Source of the DNA: Chitinophaga niabensis
Lineage (GTDB): Bacteria; Bacteroidota; Bacteroidia; Chitinophagales; Chitinophagaceae
Direction: 5' to 3'
Length of the DNA stretch: 64,000 bases
Assembly (NCBI RefSeq): GCF_039545795.1
Contig: NZ_CP154260.1
Span: forward strand, 1,555,001 to 1,619,000
In this document: piece after piece, positions 35,285 through 43,537 of the stretch
Layout of the letters: the number at the start of each line of letters is the position of its first letter
How positions within the stretch are numbered: position 1 is the stretch's first letter
Translations under genes and position numbers: made by a program
The notes under the pieces: generated by a model
What the model was told of the DNA's origin: nothing
Seen by the model: the letters and a program-made list of their open reading frames with translations, nothing else
Databases searched by the model: none

Positions 35285-35292
35285 CAAAGGTA
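35285..35292 (-). promoter_or_regulatory. TAnnTTTG promoter box for the VOC gene
   Basis: On the - strand the sequence reads TACCTTTG, a perfect Bacteroidota -7 element, 18 bp before the start codon. Confidence 0.6.
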
Positions 35293-35364
35293 GAAAGGAG
35301 GGATTTACCCGGCGAGGGGTATTTACGTCATTAAAAAGGCAGTTTGTGACTATTATATACTGAT

Positions 35365-35423
35365 AGTTGTCAAAAAACAACTGCAAGTAGCGCAAACACA
35401 ACCAGGAGTAGCGGTTGTTTTGC
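35365..35423. promoter_or_regulatory. two inverted repeats upstream of the XRE-pentapeptide gene
   Basis: AGTTGT (35365-35370) with ACAACT (35377-35382), and ACAACC (35398-35403) with GGTTGT (35413-35418), the latter extended by GCAAA and TTTGC. The two dyads share the ACAAC half-site and overlap the expected -33 region, so they are candidate sites for autoregulation. Confidence 0.45.
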
Positions 35424-35445
35424 TGATTCTGGAAATGAACCGCAA

Positions 35446-35453
35446 TATCTTTG
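35446..35453 (+). promoter_or_regulatory. TAnnTTTG promoter box for the XRE-pentapeptide/ABC operon
   Basis: TATCTTTG is a perfect -7 element 28 bp before the start codon at 35482; a TTTG at 35419-35422 could serve as the -33 element with a 23-bp spacer. Confidence 0.65.
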
Positions 35454-35481
35454 TACTGTCAAAAATAAAAACATTGTACGT

Positions 35482-36369
35482 ATGTTGAATGCCAAGATGA
35501 TCGGCGATAAAATTGCCACAGCACGAAAGAAAATAAATATCTCCCAGGCCCAGCTCGCCCAACGGCTGTTTATCAGTTCCCAGGCAGTAGGAAAGTGGGA
35601 ACGTGGAGAATCAATGCCGGATATCACTACACTTAATACCCTCTCAGAGATCCTGGGTGTTGACCTGAACTATTTTTCAGAAAGCTTCCCATCTGAGGCA
35701 CCTGAGACGCCGGTTATGAAGCAACCCGTTGAGTTACCATCAAAAAAGGAACAGAAAAAGCTCAACTGGGATATGTCCCGCGGGAACTGGGTGGATGCAG
35801 ACTTTTCCGGGTTGAAGAACCTGCACGAGAAATTCAGCTCCTCCAATATGCAGCGCTGTAAGTTTATTGGTTCGGACCTGGCAGGCCTGCTGCTCAAAAG
35901 CAATAATGTTGATAACTGCGACTTTTCAGGTTCAGACTTCAGCAGGAGCCATATTCAGAATTCGCACTTAGCCAACAACCTGTTTAAAGGCTGTTCTATG
36001 AAAGAGACGGAGTTTTCAGGAAGCCATATCTCCGGTTGCGATCTTACTGACGCTGACCTCACTGGAGTAGTGATCAGGTCAGGCGGCATGGATAAAAGTA
36101 CACTTGCTAATGCTGTGTGGAATCGTACCTCTTTTAAGGAAACATACCTTGGCGATATGACTTTCGAAGGTGAAATAGAGGACTGCTATTTTGAAAACTG
36201 CGCTTTCAAGCGGGTGACCTTCCAGAATGCAACACTTACCAACACCTTTTTCAAATGCAGAAGTCTGAAAGGGATCCGGTTTATCAACTGCCAGGCCGAC
36301 CGGATGACCTATGAGTTCCTGAAAAGCGGGAAGGCAGATTTAACCGGTATCACATTGTTAACAGCATAA
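35482..36369 (+). CDS. XRE-type regulator fused to pentapeptide repeats
   Basis: The 295-residue protein joins two parts. Residues 6-62 form a Cro/C1-type helix-turn-helix (IATARKKINISQAQLAQRLF, SSQAVGKWERGESMPDI, LSEILGV). From about residue 100 to the end there are pentapeptide-type repeats with F or L at the central position (CDFSGSDFS, CDLTDADLTG, CYFENCAFKRVTFQNATLTN). Pentapeptide repeats make right-handed beta-helices; in Qnr-type proteins they mimic DNA, while here they more likely serve as a dimerisation or sensing domain. It is the first gene of an operon with an ABC exporter encoded 11 bp downstream, so control of that exporter is the natural inference. Confidence 0.88.
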   Translation: MLNAKMIGDKIATARKKINISQAQLAQRLFISSQAVGKWERGESMPDITTLNTLSEILGVDLNYFSESFPSEAPETPVMKQPVELPSKKEQKKLNWDMSRGNWVDADFSGLKNLHEKFSSSNMQRCKFIGSDLAGLLLKSNNVDNCDFSGSDFSRSHIQNSHLANNLFKGCSMKETEFSGSHISGCDLTDADLTGVVIRSGGMDKSTLANAVWNRTSFKETYLGDMTFEGEIEDCYFENCAFKRVTFQNATLTNTFFKCRSLKGIRFINCQADRMTYEFLKSGKADLTGITLLTA

Positions 36370-36380
36370 AGAGGAAGACT

Positions 36381-37148
36381 ATGACACAACATGAAATTGC
36401 CATCTCGGTGAAAGGGTTGAAAAAATCCTATAAAAATGTACCGGTCCTGACAGGCGTGGATCTTGAAGTAAAGAAAGGCTGCATTTTCGCCCTGCTCGGT
36501 GCCAATGGTGCCGGTAAAACAACCATTGTAAAAATACTCAGTACGCTGCTCAGGCAGGATAGTGGAAACGCAACGGTCAACGGATTTGATGTTGCATCAA
36601 AGCCGGATAACGTACGGGCATCTATCAGCCTCACCGGGCAGTTTGCAGCTGTGGACGAGATCCTGACAGGGTGGGAAAACTTAATCATGATAGCCCGGCT
36701 GCGACACCTCAAAGACCCGCATCAGGTTGCCGATGATCTGCTGAAACGTTTTGGTTTGACGGATGCTGCCAACCGCAGGTCATCCACTTACTCAGGAGGT
36801 ATGCGCCGCAGGCTGGATATTGCCATGAGCCTTGTGGGAGATGCTCCGATCATTTTCCTGGATGAGCCAACCACCGGGCTTGATCCCGAGGCACGTATAG
36901 AGGTTTGGAAGGTCATCAAAGAACTTGCCGGCGATGGCAGAACCATATTGTTGACCACGCAGTACCTGGAAGAAGCTGAACAACTTGCGGACAGGATTGC
37001 CATTCTTGATAAGGGCAGGATTATCGTGAACGGCAGCCTCTCTGAACTGAAAAAACTCTTCCCGCCTGCGAAAGTTGAATACATTGAAAAACAGCCGACT
37101 TTGGAGGAGATCTTCCTTACCATCATTGGCAAAAAGGCCGGACAGTAA
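36381..37148 (+). CDS. ABC exporter ATP-binding protein (DrrA-like)
   Basis: The 255-residue protein has all ABC ATPase motifs: Walker A GANGAGKTT at 40-48, signature TYSGGMRRRLD with SGG at 138-140, Walker B PIIFLDEP at 156-163, and the switch histidine replaced by Gln in TTQYLEEAEQLAD, as in DrrA-type proteins. A short C-terminal domain ends the protein (PTLEEIFLTIIG). It powers a type 2 ABC exporter of drugs, polyketides or lipids. Its TAA overlaps the ATG of the truncated permease (TAATG), and the complete permease follows. Confidence 0.95.
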   Translation: MTQHEIAISVKGLKKSYKNVPVLTGVDLEVKKGCIFALLGANGAGKTTIVKILSTLLRQDSGNATVNGFDVASKPDNVRASISLTGQFAAVDEILTGWENLIMIARLRHLKDPHQVADDLLKRFGLTDAANRRSSTYSGGMRRRLDIAMSLVGDAPIIFLDEPTTGLDPEARIEVWKVIKELAGDGRTILLTTQYLEEAEQLADRIAILDKGRIIVNGSLSELKKLFPPAKVEYIEKQPTLEEIFLTIIGKKAGQ

Positions 37149-37336
37149 TGGAAAAGATAGAAAGCTATTTTTTCAGGGATATGGGTCTGCTGTTCGGACG
37201 TTCCATACGCCATATCCTTCACCGCAGGCATACCATGATCATCATTGTACCCCTTGTGTGCATGTTACTGTTCGTGTATGTATTCAGCGGCGCCATCCTG
37301 ATCTTAGATACCATCACACATAAAAAAATAAAGTAA
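37148..37336 (+). pseudogene. truncated ABC-2 permease duplicate
   Basis: This 62-residue frame starts exactly like the next gene (IESYFFRDMGLLFGRSIRHI versus INSYFFSDMRVMLGRSMRHI) and keeps one transmembrane segment (IVPLVCMLLFVYVFSGAI). It then ends with an unrelated basic tail and TAA. The complete paralogue begins on the next base. It is therefore a 5' partial tandem duplication of the permease gene. It retains translational coupling on both sides, so it may still be translated as a single-pass protein or may serve only to couple translation. Confidence 0.75.
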
Positions 37337-38104
37337 ATGGAAACGATCAATAGCTATTTTTTCAGTGATATGCGTGTTATGCTTGGGCGTTCCATGCGGC
37401 ACATTTTCCGCAGCCTGGATACCATCATTACGGTTACCATCATGCCTATTGCCATGATGTTGTTATTTGTCTATGTATTTGGCGGTGCCATTCAATCCGG
37501 CTCCGATAATTATGTGAATTATGTGTTGCCCGGCATCCTGTTGATTGCCGTTGCAAATAGCATAGGCTATGTGTCTTACCGCCTGTTTTTAGATAAACAA
37601 CGGGGTATCTTCGAGCGTTTCAACTCCATGCCGATTGCGCATTCTGCCGCATTGTGGGGCCATGTGCTGACCTCGCTGGTATCCAATGCTATTTCGCTTG
37701 TTGTAATTGTTCTCGTAGCACTCATCATGGGCTTCCGTTCATCAGCAGGCGTATTATCATGGCTTGCCGTGGCCGGGATAATCACCTTGTTCACACTGGC
37801 CCTGACATGGATAGCCGCGATTGCCGGTTTGTCAGCCAAATCGGTGGATGGCGCAGGTGTGATCGCCTATCCGATCCACTTTCTGCCGATCATCAGCTCT
37901 GCGTTTGTACCAACGGCTTCCATGCCAGGACCTGTTCGTGCCTTTGCAGAAAATCAGCCGGTGACCCCGATAGTGGAAGCCATCCGCGCGTTACTATTAA
38001 ACCAGCCGGTGGGTAATGGAATATGGGTTGCGTTGGCATGGTGTGTGGGAATTATGGTGGTAGCTTACTTTTTTGCAAGGAGAGTGTATAAAATGCGGGC
38101 ATAG
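37337..38104 (+). CDS. ABC-2 type permease (DrrB-like)
   Basis: The 255-residue protein has six predicted membrane segments (for example IMPIAMMLLFVYVFGGAI and YVLPGILLIAVANSIGYV) and the ABC-2 motif with the coupling helix KQRGIFERFNSMPI. With the ATPase encoded 188 bp upstream it forms a DrrAB-like exporter. It starts directly after the stop of the truncated copy. Substrate unknown; the presence of an XRE-pentapeptide regulator and a beta-lactamase-fold hydrolase nearby suggests a link to antibiotics, which is inference only. Confidence 0.93.
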   Translation: METINSYFFSDMRVMLGRSMRHIFRSLDTIITVTIMPIAMMLLFVYVFGGAIQSGSDNYVNYVLPGILLIAVANSIGYVSYRLFLDKQRGIFERFNSMPIAHSAALWGHVLTSLVSNAISLVVIVLVALIMGFRSSAGVLSWLAVAGIITLFTLALTWIAAIAGLSAKSVDGAGVIAYPIHFLPIISSAFVPTASMPGPVRAFAENQPVTPIVEAIRALLLNQPVGNGIWVALAWCVGIMVVAYFFARRVYKMRA

Positions 38105-38120
38105 GAACTCTTTTTTTATT

Positions 38121-38147
38121 AAAGTGCTTTGAAGTTCAAAGTACTTT
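38121..38147 (+). promoter_or_regulatory. double palindrome upstream of the serine hydrolase gene
   Basis: AAAGTGCTTTGAA (38121-38133), a central G, and TTCAAAGTACTTT (38135-38147) form a near-perfect 27-bp palindrome. Each half contains an AAAGTRCTTT box, itself palindromic or nearly so. It is 15 bp before the ATG and lacks a proper terminator loop, so an operator is more likely than a hairpin. Confidence 0.6.
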
Positions 38148-38162
38148 TACTAGCTTAGTATT

Positions 38163-39476
38163 ATGAAAAAGATCCTTTTCTTCCTGATATTAAGTAATGC
38201 TGCTTTAGCACAGCTACCTCAGAAAGCCAAACTCGACCAGTATTTTGACCGCCTGGCCGAAAAGAATAAAGCGATGGGAAACATCAGTATCGCCAAAGAC
38301 GGCAAGGTGTTATATACCCGCAGCATCGGCTACGGCCAGGTCAATGTAAAACCCCTGACGGTGGAAAACCGGTTCCGCATAGGTTCGATCACAAAGATGT
38401 TCACCACTGCAATGATCTTTCAACTGATAGAAGAGGGGAAACTGCAGTTGACGGACACGCTTGATAAATTCTTCCCACAGATCCCGAACGCCGGAAAAAT
38501 AACGATGGCACAGATCCTTGGGCACCGCAGCGGTATCACTAATGCAAAGCGTACGCAGACTCCCCAGGATAACGTGAATACTCTTCCGATAACGAAAGAT
38601 GAAATGCTCACGTTGATCACTAATGGTAAACCTGATTTTGAACCGGGCACAAAACATGGCTACAGCAATGCCGGTTATCTTGTTTTAGGTCTTATCCTTG
38701 AAAAGGTAACCGGGAAACCCTATGCGGAAAACCTCGAAAAAAGGATCACCGGAAGGATAGGGCTGAAAGATACTTACATGGCCATTGGCAACATTGATGT
38801 GAACAAAAAAGAAGCACTTTCCTATATGTACTTAAGCGGATGGAAACAGATGCCTGAAACCCATCCAAGTATGCTCTTCAGCGCCGGTGCCATTATGTCA
38901 ACACCGAATGACCTGAACAAATTCATCCTGGCACTGTTCGAAGGAAAGATAATATCAAAGGAAAGCCTCGGTCAGATGAAAACGATGAGTGAAGGAGAGG
39001 GCATGGGAATGGAACCATTCTCATTTGCAGGCAAAACTTTCTATGGCCATACCGGCGGAGTGGATAACTATGGCGCATGGCTGGCTTACCTGCCGGAGGA
39101 AAAACTGGCAGTGGCTTACACTACGAATGCGAAGGTTACTCCTGTAAAAGATATTGTCAGTGGTGTGATAGATATCTACTACGATAAGCCATTTCAGATA
39201 CCATCTTTTGAACCTATCGCCGTTAGCGCAGAAGTTTTGGACCAATATGTAGGTACTTATTCAATCGCCGGCGCTCCTATGAAATTTACGATCAGCAGGC
39301 AAGGCTCCATACTTTTCATTCAACCACCCAGCGAACAATCTCCTGCTCCACTCGAAGCAATAGCACAGGATAAATTTCAGATCCAGGGAGCCATCGTTGT
39401 TGAATTTGATGTTGCGCAAAAACAGATGATCATTAAACGTGGCGGTGGTCAGAGAGTTTTCACAAAAGATAAATAA
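38163..39476 (+). CDS. serine hydrolase of the beta-lactamase/DD-peptidase fold, exported
   Basis: The 437-residue protein has a signal peptide (to about residue 17, ALAQ) and the class C-type catalytic motifs: SITK with nucleophile Ser75 and Lys78, YSN at 167-169, and HTGG in the C-terminal part (standing in for KTG). A C-terminal lipocalin-like domain of about 90 residues follows (YVGTYSIAGAPMKFTIS), common in this family. Members are esterases, D-aminopeptidases or beta-lactamase-like proteins acting in the periplasm; true beta-lactamase activity cannot be inferred. The gene is preceded by the double palindrome and followed 2 bp later by a small membrane protein gene. Confidence 0.9.
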   Translation: MKKILFFLILSNAALAQLPQKAKLDQYFDRLAEKNKAMGNISIAKDGKVLYTRSIGYGQVNVKPLTVENRFRIGSITKMFTTAMIFQLIEEGKLQLTDTLDKFFPQIPNAGKITMAQILGHRSGITNAKRTQTPQDNVNTLPITKDEMLTLITNGKPDFEPGTKHGYSNAGYLVLGLILEKVTGKPYAENLEKRITGRIGLKDTYMAIGNIDVNKKEALSYMYLSGWKQMPETHPSMLFSAGAIMSTPNDLNKFILALFEGKIISKESLGQMKTMSEGEGMGMEPFSFAGKTFYGHTGGVDNYGAWLAYLPEEKLAVAYTTNAKVTPVKDIVSGVIDIYYDKPFQIPSFEPIAVSAEVLDQYVGTYSIAGAPMKFTISRQGSILFIQPPSEQSPAPLEAIAQDKFQIQGAIVVEFDVAQKQMIIKRGGGQRVFTKDK

Positions 39477-39478
39477 AT

Positions 39479-40009
39479 ATGAAAAACATCATCCGCATTG
39501 CAGGACTTATATTGCTTATACCACTGGTACTGACATTACTTGCTATCTGGCAATGGAAGCCGGGTTCTTTTATCCTGGCCTTTGTTCTTCTGTTGGTGGG
39601 TGCCGGCCTCACCTACAGATTACTGGCAGAGAAAAGGCTGAGTAATAAAGCATACCGGTTTGCCGTAGTTGTTGCACTCGCAGCAGCGCTACTCCTTGTT
39701 TGGATGAACGCCGCAGTGGGAGGTATCCTGGGAGATAACCCCGCTAACATGATGTATTTTGGCGTATTGCTGGTTGGATGTACCGGTGCCGCTATTGCAC
39801 ATTTAGAACCGCAGGGAATGTCCCGCGCGTTGCTTGCGACTGCGTTCGCTGTGCTGCTTGTGCCCGCCATTGCGCTGATCATCGGAACACCTGCTTTTGA
39901 TAATGGTGTAGCAGCAGTGTTTGGGTTGCATGTGTTCTTTGCTATGCTGTTTGTTGTATCAGCTATGTTGTTTTGGAAAGCGGCCCGTAAGAAATATATA
40001 CATGTGTGA
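39479..40009 (+). CDS. small integral membrane protein, unknown function
   Basis: The 176-residue protein contains five or six hydrophobic segments (IAGLILLIPLVLTLLAI, FILAFVLLLVGAGL, FAVVVALAAALLLVWM, MMYFGVLLVGCTGAAIAHL, LLATAFAVLLVPAIALII, VFFAMLFVVSAMLFW) and little else. I do not recognise a specific family. It starts 2 bp after the hydrolase stop and is surely co-transcribed; it might assist or protect the membrane in the same process. The next gene is convergent with a gap of 2 bp. Confidence 0.8.
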   Translation: MKNIIRIAGLILLIPLVLTLLAIWQWKPGSFILAFVLLLVGAGLTYRLLAEKRLSNKAYRFAVVVALAAALLLVWMNAAVGGILGDNPANMMYFGVLLVGCTGAAIAHLEPQGMSRALLATAFAVLLVPAIALIIGTPAFDNGVAAVFGLHVFFAMLFVVSAMLFWKAARKKYIHV

Positions 40010-40011
40010 TG

Positions 40012-41082
40012 TTATATCCTGTAACACACAGCATTAATATTCATACCCGCACCCACAGAGGCAAAAACCACCACATCACCCGCTGATAGCTGGTGCTGAG
40101 GGAAAGCGCCTCTTTTTACCATATCAAACAGTGTTGGTACGGTGGCAACGGAACTGTTGCCCAGTTCGCGTATATTCATCGGCATGATATTTTCCGGGAG
40201 AACCGGCTGATCATAGAGGGAATAAAGCCTCTTAACAATTGCTTCGTCCATTTTTTCATTGGCCTGGTGAATGAAGATCTTACTCACCTCACTCAAGGGC
40301 ACGGCGGCTTTATCAAGGCAATCCTTAATGGCCAGCGGTACATGCGTGAGTGCAAACTCATATACTTTCCTGCCCTGCATTTTAATATACCGTATACGGG
40401 CATCTGAACCGGGATAGTTGGCCTTTTCCATATTGATGTATTCCAGTTCGTCAACAGCATAGGATTGAACGCTGCTGCCCAGGATGCCGGCTTTGCTGTT
40501 TTCTCTTGCTTCTACAACACAGGCACCTGCGCCATCACTAAAGATCATACTATCCCTGTCGTATACATCAATAACACGGCTTAAGGTTTCAGTGCCTATC
40601 ACCAGGCAACGTTTGGCAACACCTGCTGCGAAATAAATATGCGCCTGTATCAGGCCCTGCACCCAGCCGGGGCATCCGAACAGGATATCATAAGGTATAC
40701 AGGAAGGATTATGGATACCCAGGGCATGTTTCACGCGGGAAGCAAGTGATGGAACTGCGTCTGTCTGTATCGTATGTTTGACAACGTTCCCGAAATTATG
40801 TGCCAGGATAATATAGTCAAGCGTTTCAGGGTCTATGCCGGCATCTGCGATGGCAGCTTTGGCAGCCAGGCAGGCCATTTCGGAGGCGTTCATGTCTTCT
40901 CCTGCATAGCGCCGCGCGGCAATACCGGTGATCTTTTCAAATTTCTCAATGATCTCTCCGGCAGCATTTGGAATAGGCTCCTGTGTGTTAGTATAAAAGT
41001 TATTAATGGCGAACTCACTGTTATTTTTAATAACATCGGGTATGTAACTGCCTGTTCCTATGATGACGGTGGATGTGCTCAT
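40012..41082 (-). CDS. 3-oxoacyl-ACP synthase III family protein (KAS III)
   Basis: From the ATG at 41082 the protein has 356 residues and begins directly with the KAS III strand TVIIGTGSYIP; an upstream ATG at 41166 would add 28 residues and place the promoter-like TACCTTTA box inside the gene. The thiolase-fold triad is complete: Cys137 in FGCPGW, His272 in IFIHQAN, and Asn309 in ELGNSS. The C-terminal GAGMNINAV motif is typical. Such enzymes condense an acyl-CoA or acyl-ACP with malonyl-ACP. No other fatty acid synthesis genes are near, so it may act in a secondary pathway or use an atypical starter. Confidence 0.92.
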   Translation of the reverse strand: MSTSTVIIGTGSYIPDVIKNNSEFAINNFYTNTQEPIPNAAGEIIEKFEKITGIAARRYAGEDMNASEMACLAAKAAIADAGIDPETLDYIILAHNFGNVVKHTIQTDAVPSLASRVKHALGIHNPSCIPYDILFGCPGWVQGLIQAHIYFAAGVAKRCLVIGTETLSRVIDVYDRDSMIFSDGAGACVVEARENSKAGILGSSVQSYAVDELEYINMEKANYPGSDARIRYIKMQGRKVYEFALTHVPLAIKDCLDKAAVPLSEVSKIFIHQANEKMDEAIVKRLYSLYDQPVLPENIMPMNIRELGNSSVATVPTLFDMVKRGAFPQHQLSAGDVVVFASVGAGMNINAVCYRI

Positions 41083-41102
41083 GAATGTTGTTCTTACTTT
41101 TG

Positions 41103-41110
41103 TAAAGGTA
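41103..41110 (-). promoter_or_regulatory. near-consensus promoter box of the KAS III gene
   Basis: On the - strand TACCTTTA (one mismatch to TAnnTTTG) lies 20 bp upstream of the preferred start at 41082 and supports that start. Confidence 0.4.
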
Positions 41111-41229
41111 ACGGTTGATGTACAAGGCACAAAAATCTTGCAAAACTTTAATTTACTGATTATCAATTATCTGTTGGTGAATATAATCCCGTATGGGGAT
41201 ATTTTTCCCTACATTTAATTCTTCTCAAT

Positions 41230-41766
41230 TCATCGCAGGAGGTAACTACCACCTGTTACCTTTCGGGTATCGAGATCTAAAATAAATGTTTTCCATTCAT
41301 CTTCATTATCCGTTGGGTCATATGCAAGCCCTTTTACAAGGTTACTTTCCAACTTTATCTCTTTTATTCCATCCCATGAGATCCTTTCAGAATCCCAATA
41401 TTGACAATTAGCTTCAACAACGGTTATTCTTGTCAGATCGTATAAAACCAACCGCCCATCAGGGATTTTTAAGGAACCTTTATAATAAAGACCAAAAACA
41501 GCAACAGGTTTTGCTTCTTCCGGATTCATGATGTAACACATTCCGCCTGCAATTATCAGAAGATCGGGAAGGCCGGCAAACTCATGAACTTCATTTAATC
41601 CGGACCATCCTGGCTTAAAGTTTGCGACCCAACTGGTTTCATCCATTCGGTAGAAACGAATGGCAAAACCCTGTGAAGAGAATTCTTCTTCGTTATCGGA
41701 TACGGCTATATACATTGGGCCATAAACAGGCAGTGCTTCTAATATTTCATACCTTTTCCTATCCAT
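41230..41766 (-). CDS. hypothetical protein, AT-rich gene
   Basis: The 178-residue protein has no signal peptide and no motif I recognise. It seems beta-rich with an acidic composition (DNEEEF, YDPTDNEDEWKTFILDLD). The C-terminal DLDTRKVTGG pattern resembles the closing strand of small immunity-type proteins, but this is weak. It follows the 337-residue gene by 28 bp in the same direction and shares its AT-rich codon use, unlike the GC-richer dgo operon next door. The two probably form one unit, possibly acquired horizontally. Confidence 0.7.
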   Translation of the reverse strand: MDRKRYEILEALPVYGPMYIAVSDNEEEFSSQGFAIRFYRMDETSWVANFKPGWSGLNEVHEFAGLPDLLIIAGGMCYIMNPEEAKPVAVFGLYYKGSLKIPDGRLVLYDLTRITVVEANCQYWDSERISWDGIKEIKLESNLVKGLAYDPTDNEDEWKTFILDLDTRKVTGGSYLLR

Positions 41767-41794
41767 CTTTTCTTATATATTTTAATAGCCTCTT

Positions 41795-42808
41795 TTAATC
41801 ATCATATGCTTCTTCTTTTGAGATATTAAGTCCAGTTTCAATTTCTATTTTTTGCACTAAATGAATGAGTGTATCACTGGTTTTAGTGTCATAGATCTTG
41901 AGGTCCTTTAGAATCAATTCTCGTCTCCCACCGCCTCTGGCAGGTAGAACTTCCAAAAATACCAATCGCTTGTGTTCATCCTCCGTTGCACTAATATAAA
42001 TTGTATCCCATTTGTTTGATATGAATAGTTTATTTAATTCCGGAATCCAATAAAGCCCTATATCGTCTTCATATAATTTGTTCCGAATTATTTTAGGGGT
42101 TTGAAATAGTTCTCTTTTGTATAATGCCATCTGAGAAACTCTAAGCTGATGGTCCTTTTCCGCTATATAAGGGTCTTCTAATTCATAATGTACAATTCTG
42201 AATGGGTTTTGTTTATTAGCAAGTTTGAATTTATCAACAATGATATTATCCTTAATATATGCCGATAGTGTATTTTCGAATTGTTCAGTTTTTTCTCTGA
42301 AAGGACTGGCTGCTTTTATTTCATTGATCCAATCTACGTAGATCCCCGCAGCACAAGGCCCGCTTTCCTTATCCCTTGTTGCTCCAAAAACAGATAAACT
42401 GATCCTAATATCGTCAAACAACCATGTTGCACTAAATACAACTACGCTATATAAATATTCTTTTTTCACTCCGCGCTGATTATATTTACTTTCGGATTTA
42501 ACAGCCTTTCCGAGGACTTTTTCTAACTGCTTCAGATATGGGGAGTGAAGTTTTTCAAAAAAACTATGATCTATTGGGGCTATACTGTATATAACCTGTA
42601 AAACAGGCTGGCTTTCAAAGGGTGCTCTTACTTCAGCTTCTGTTGTTGGTAACCCGAAGATCTCTGTGCATTTACATCTTATGTTAGACCAACCTCCATA
42701 CGGTTGGAATTTTTCAAACGCACTAAGTATTGAACGAACTTCATTGAGAGGTTTGCCCCAATCAATTTTAAGTCCGTTTATATCATATTCTGCTGTGTTT
42801 GTTTTCAT
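41795..42808 (-). CDS. hypothetical protein, AT-rich gene
   Basis: The 337-residue protein has no signal peptide or transmembrane segment and no family I recognise. It contains alternating charged helices and strands with several aromatic clusters (YLYSVVVFSATWLFDD, GLYWIPELNKLFIS). The final third (RRELILKDLKIYDTKTSD) is rich in Lys and Asp. It is transcribed with the 178-residue gene and divergently from the dgo operon, with a 94-bp gap. The local base composition is clearly lower in GC than on either side. Genes of this look are often orphan immunity or defence-island cargo, but nothing in the sequence proves this. Confidence 0.7.
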   Translation of the reverse strand: MKTNTAEYDINGLKIDWGKPLNEVRSILSAFEKFQPYGGWSNIRCKCTEIFGLPTTEAEVRAPFESQPVLQVIYSIAPIDHSFFEKLHSPYLKQLEKVLGKAVKSESKYNQRGVKKEYLYSVVVFSATWLFDDIRISLSVFGATRDKESGPCAAGIYVDWINEIKAASPFREKTEQFENTLSAYIKDNIIVDKFKLANKQNPFRIVHYELEDPYIAEKDHQLRVSQMALYKRELFQTPKIIRNKLYEDDIGLYWIPELNKLFISNKWDTIYISATEDEHKRLVFLEVLPARGGGRRELILKDLKIYDTKTSDTLIHLVQKIEIETGLNISKEEAYDD

Positions 42809-42902
42809 CTTTGATTTTTCAGTAACAAGGGATTATAGGAAAGGTTGAAAATACACTTATTTATTTCTATCTTACCCATATTCAATTATACGCACAAATT
42901 CC

Positions 42903-43526
42903 ATGTCCACACTATCACAAATACTTGAGCACAAGATCATTGCCATTATCCGCGGCGTACAACCCCAGGATGTGCTGCCCATCGCAGAAGCCATGTATGC
43001 AGGCGGTATCCGTTTATTGGAGGTAACCATGAACTCCATTGAGCCACTGGCGGTTATCAAAGAAGTCTCCGCCAGAATGGGGGATAAAATGATCATAGGC
43101 GCCGGCACAGTACTGGATGCCGCAACAGCTAAGGAGGCCGCAGCAGCCGGGGCACGTTTCATCCTTTCTCCGATCCTGGAGCCGGAAGTGATCAAAACGG
43201 CCAGGGAACTGGGGGTAGTGAGTATCCCGGGCGCCTACACGGCTACTGAAATTTATGCTGCCTACAAACAAGGGGCAGACATGATCAAGGTATTCCCCGC
43301 TACTTCCGCCGCTTACATCAAAGACATCTCAGCACCACTGCCGAAGATGCACCTGTTACCCACAGGCGGTATCACACCCGAGAATATCAAAGATTTCCAG
43401 AAAGCCGGAGCCGCCGGCTTTGGTATTGGCAGTTCACTGGTGAATGCCAAAACTGCGGTTACGCCGGAGTATCTGCAGCAGCTGACAGAAAAGTCGCGGC
43501 AGTTCATCCGCGCTCTTCAATCCTAA
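42903..43526 (+). CDS. dgoA: 2-dehydro-3-deoxy-6-phosphogalactonate/gluconate aldolase
   Basis: The 207-residue protein is a class I KDPG/KDPGal aldolase. It cleaves the 6-phospho-2-keto-3-deoxy sugar acid to pyruvate and glyceraldehyde 3-phosphate. Seen motifs: R17 in IIRGV, E40 in LLEVTMN, GAGTVLD, and the Schiff-base lysine K129 in MIKVFPA. The alternative substrate KDPG cannot be excluded from sequence, but the three genes downstream encode galactonate dehydratase, a sugar-acid transporter and KDGal kinase. This makes it the last step of the De Ley-Doudoroff galactonate pathway. It is the first gene of the operon. Confidence 0.92.
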   Translation: MSTLSQILEHKIIAIIRGVQPQDVLPIAEAMYAGGIRLLEVTMNSIEPLAVIKEVSARMGDKMIIGAGTVLDAATAKEAAAAGARFILSPILEPEVIKTARELGVVSIPGAYTATEIYAAYKQGADMIKVFPATSAAYIKDISAPLPKMHLLPTGGITPENIKDFQKAGAAGFGIGSSLVNAKTAVTPEYLQQLTEKSRQFIRALQS

Positions 43527-43537
43527 AAAACTACATT

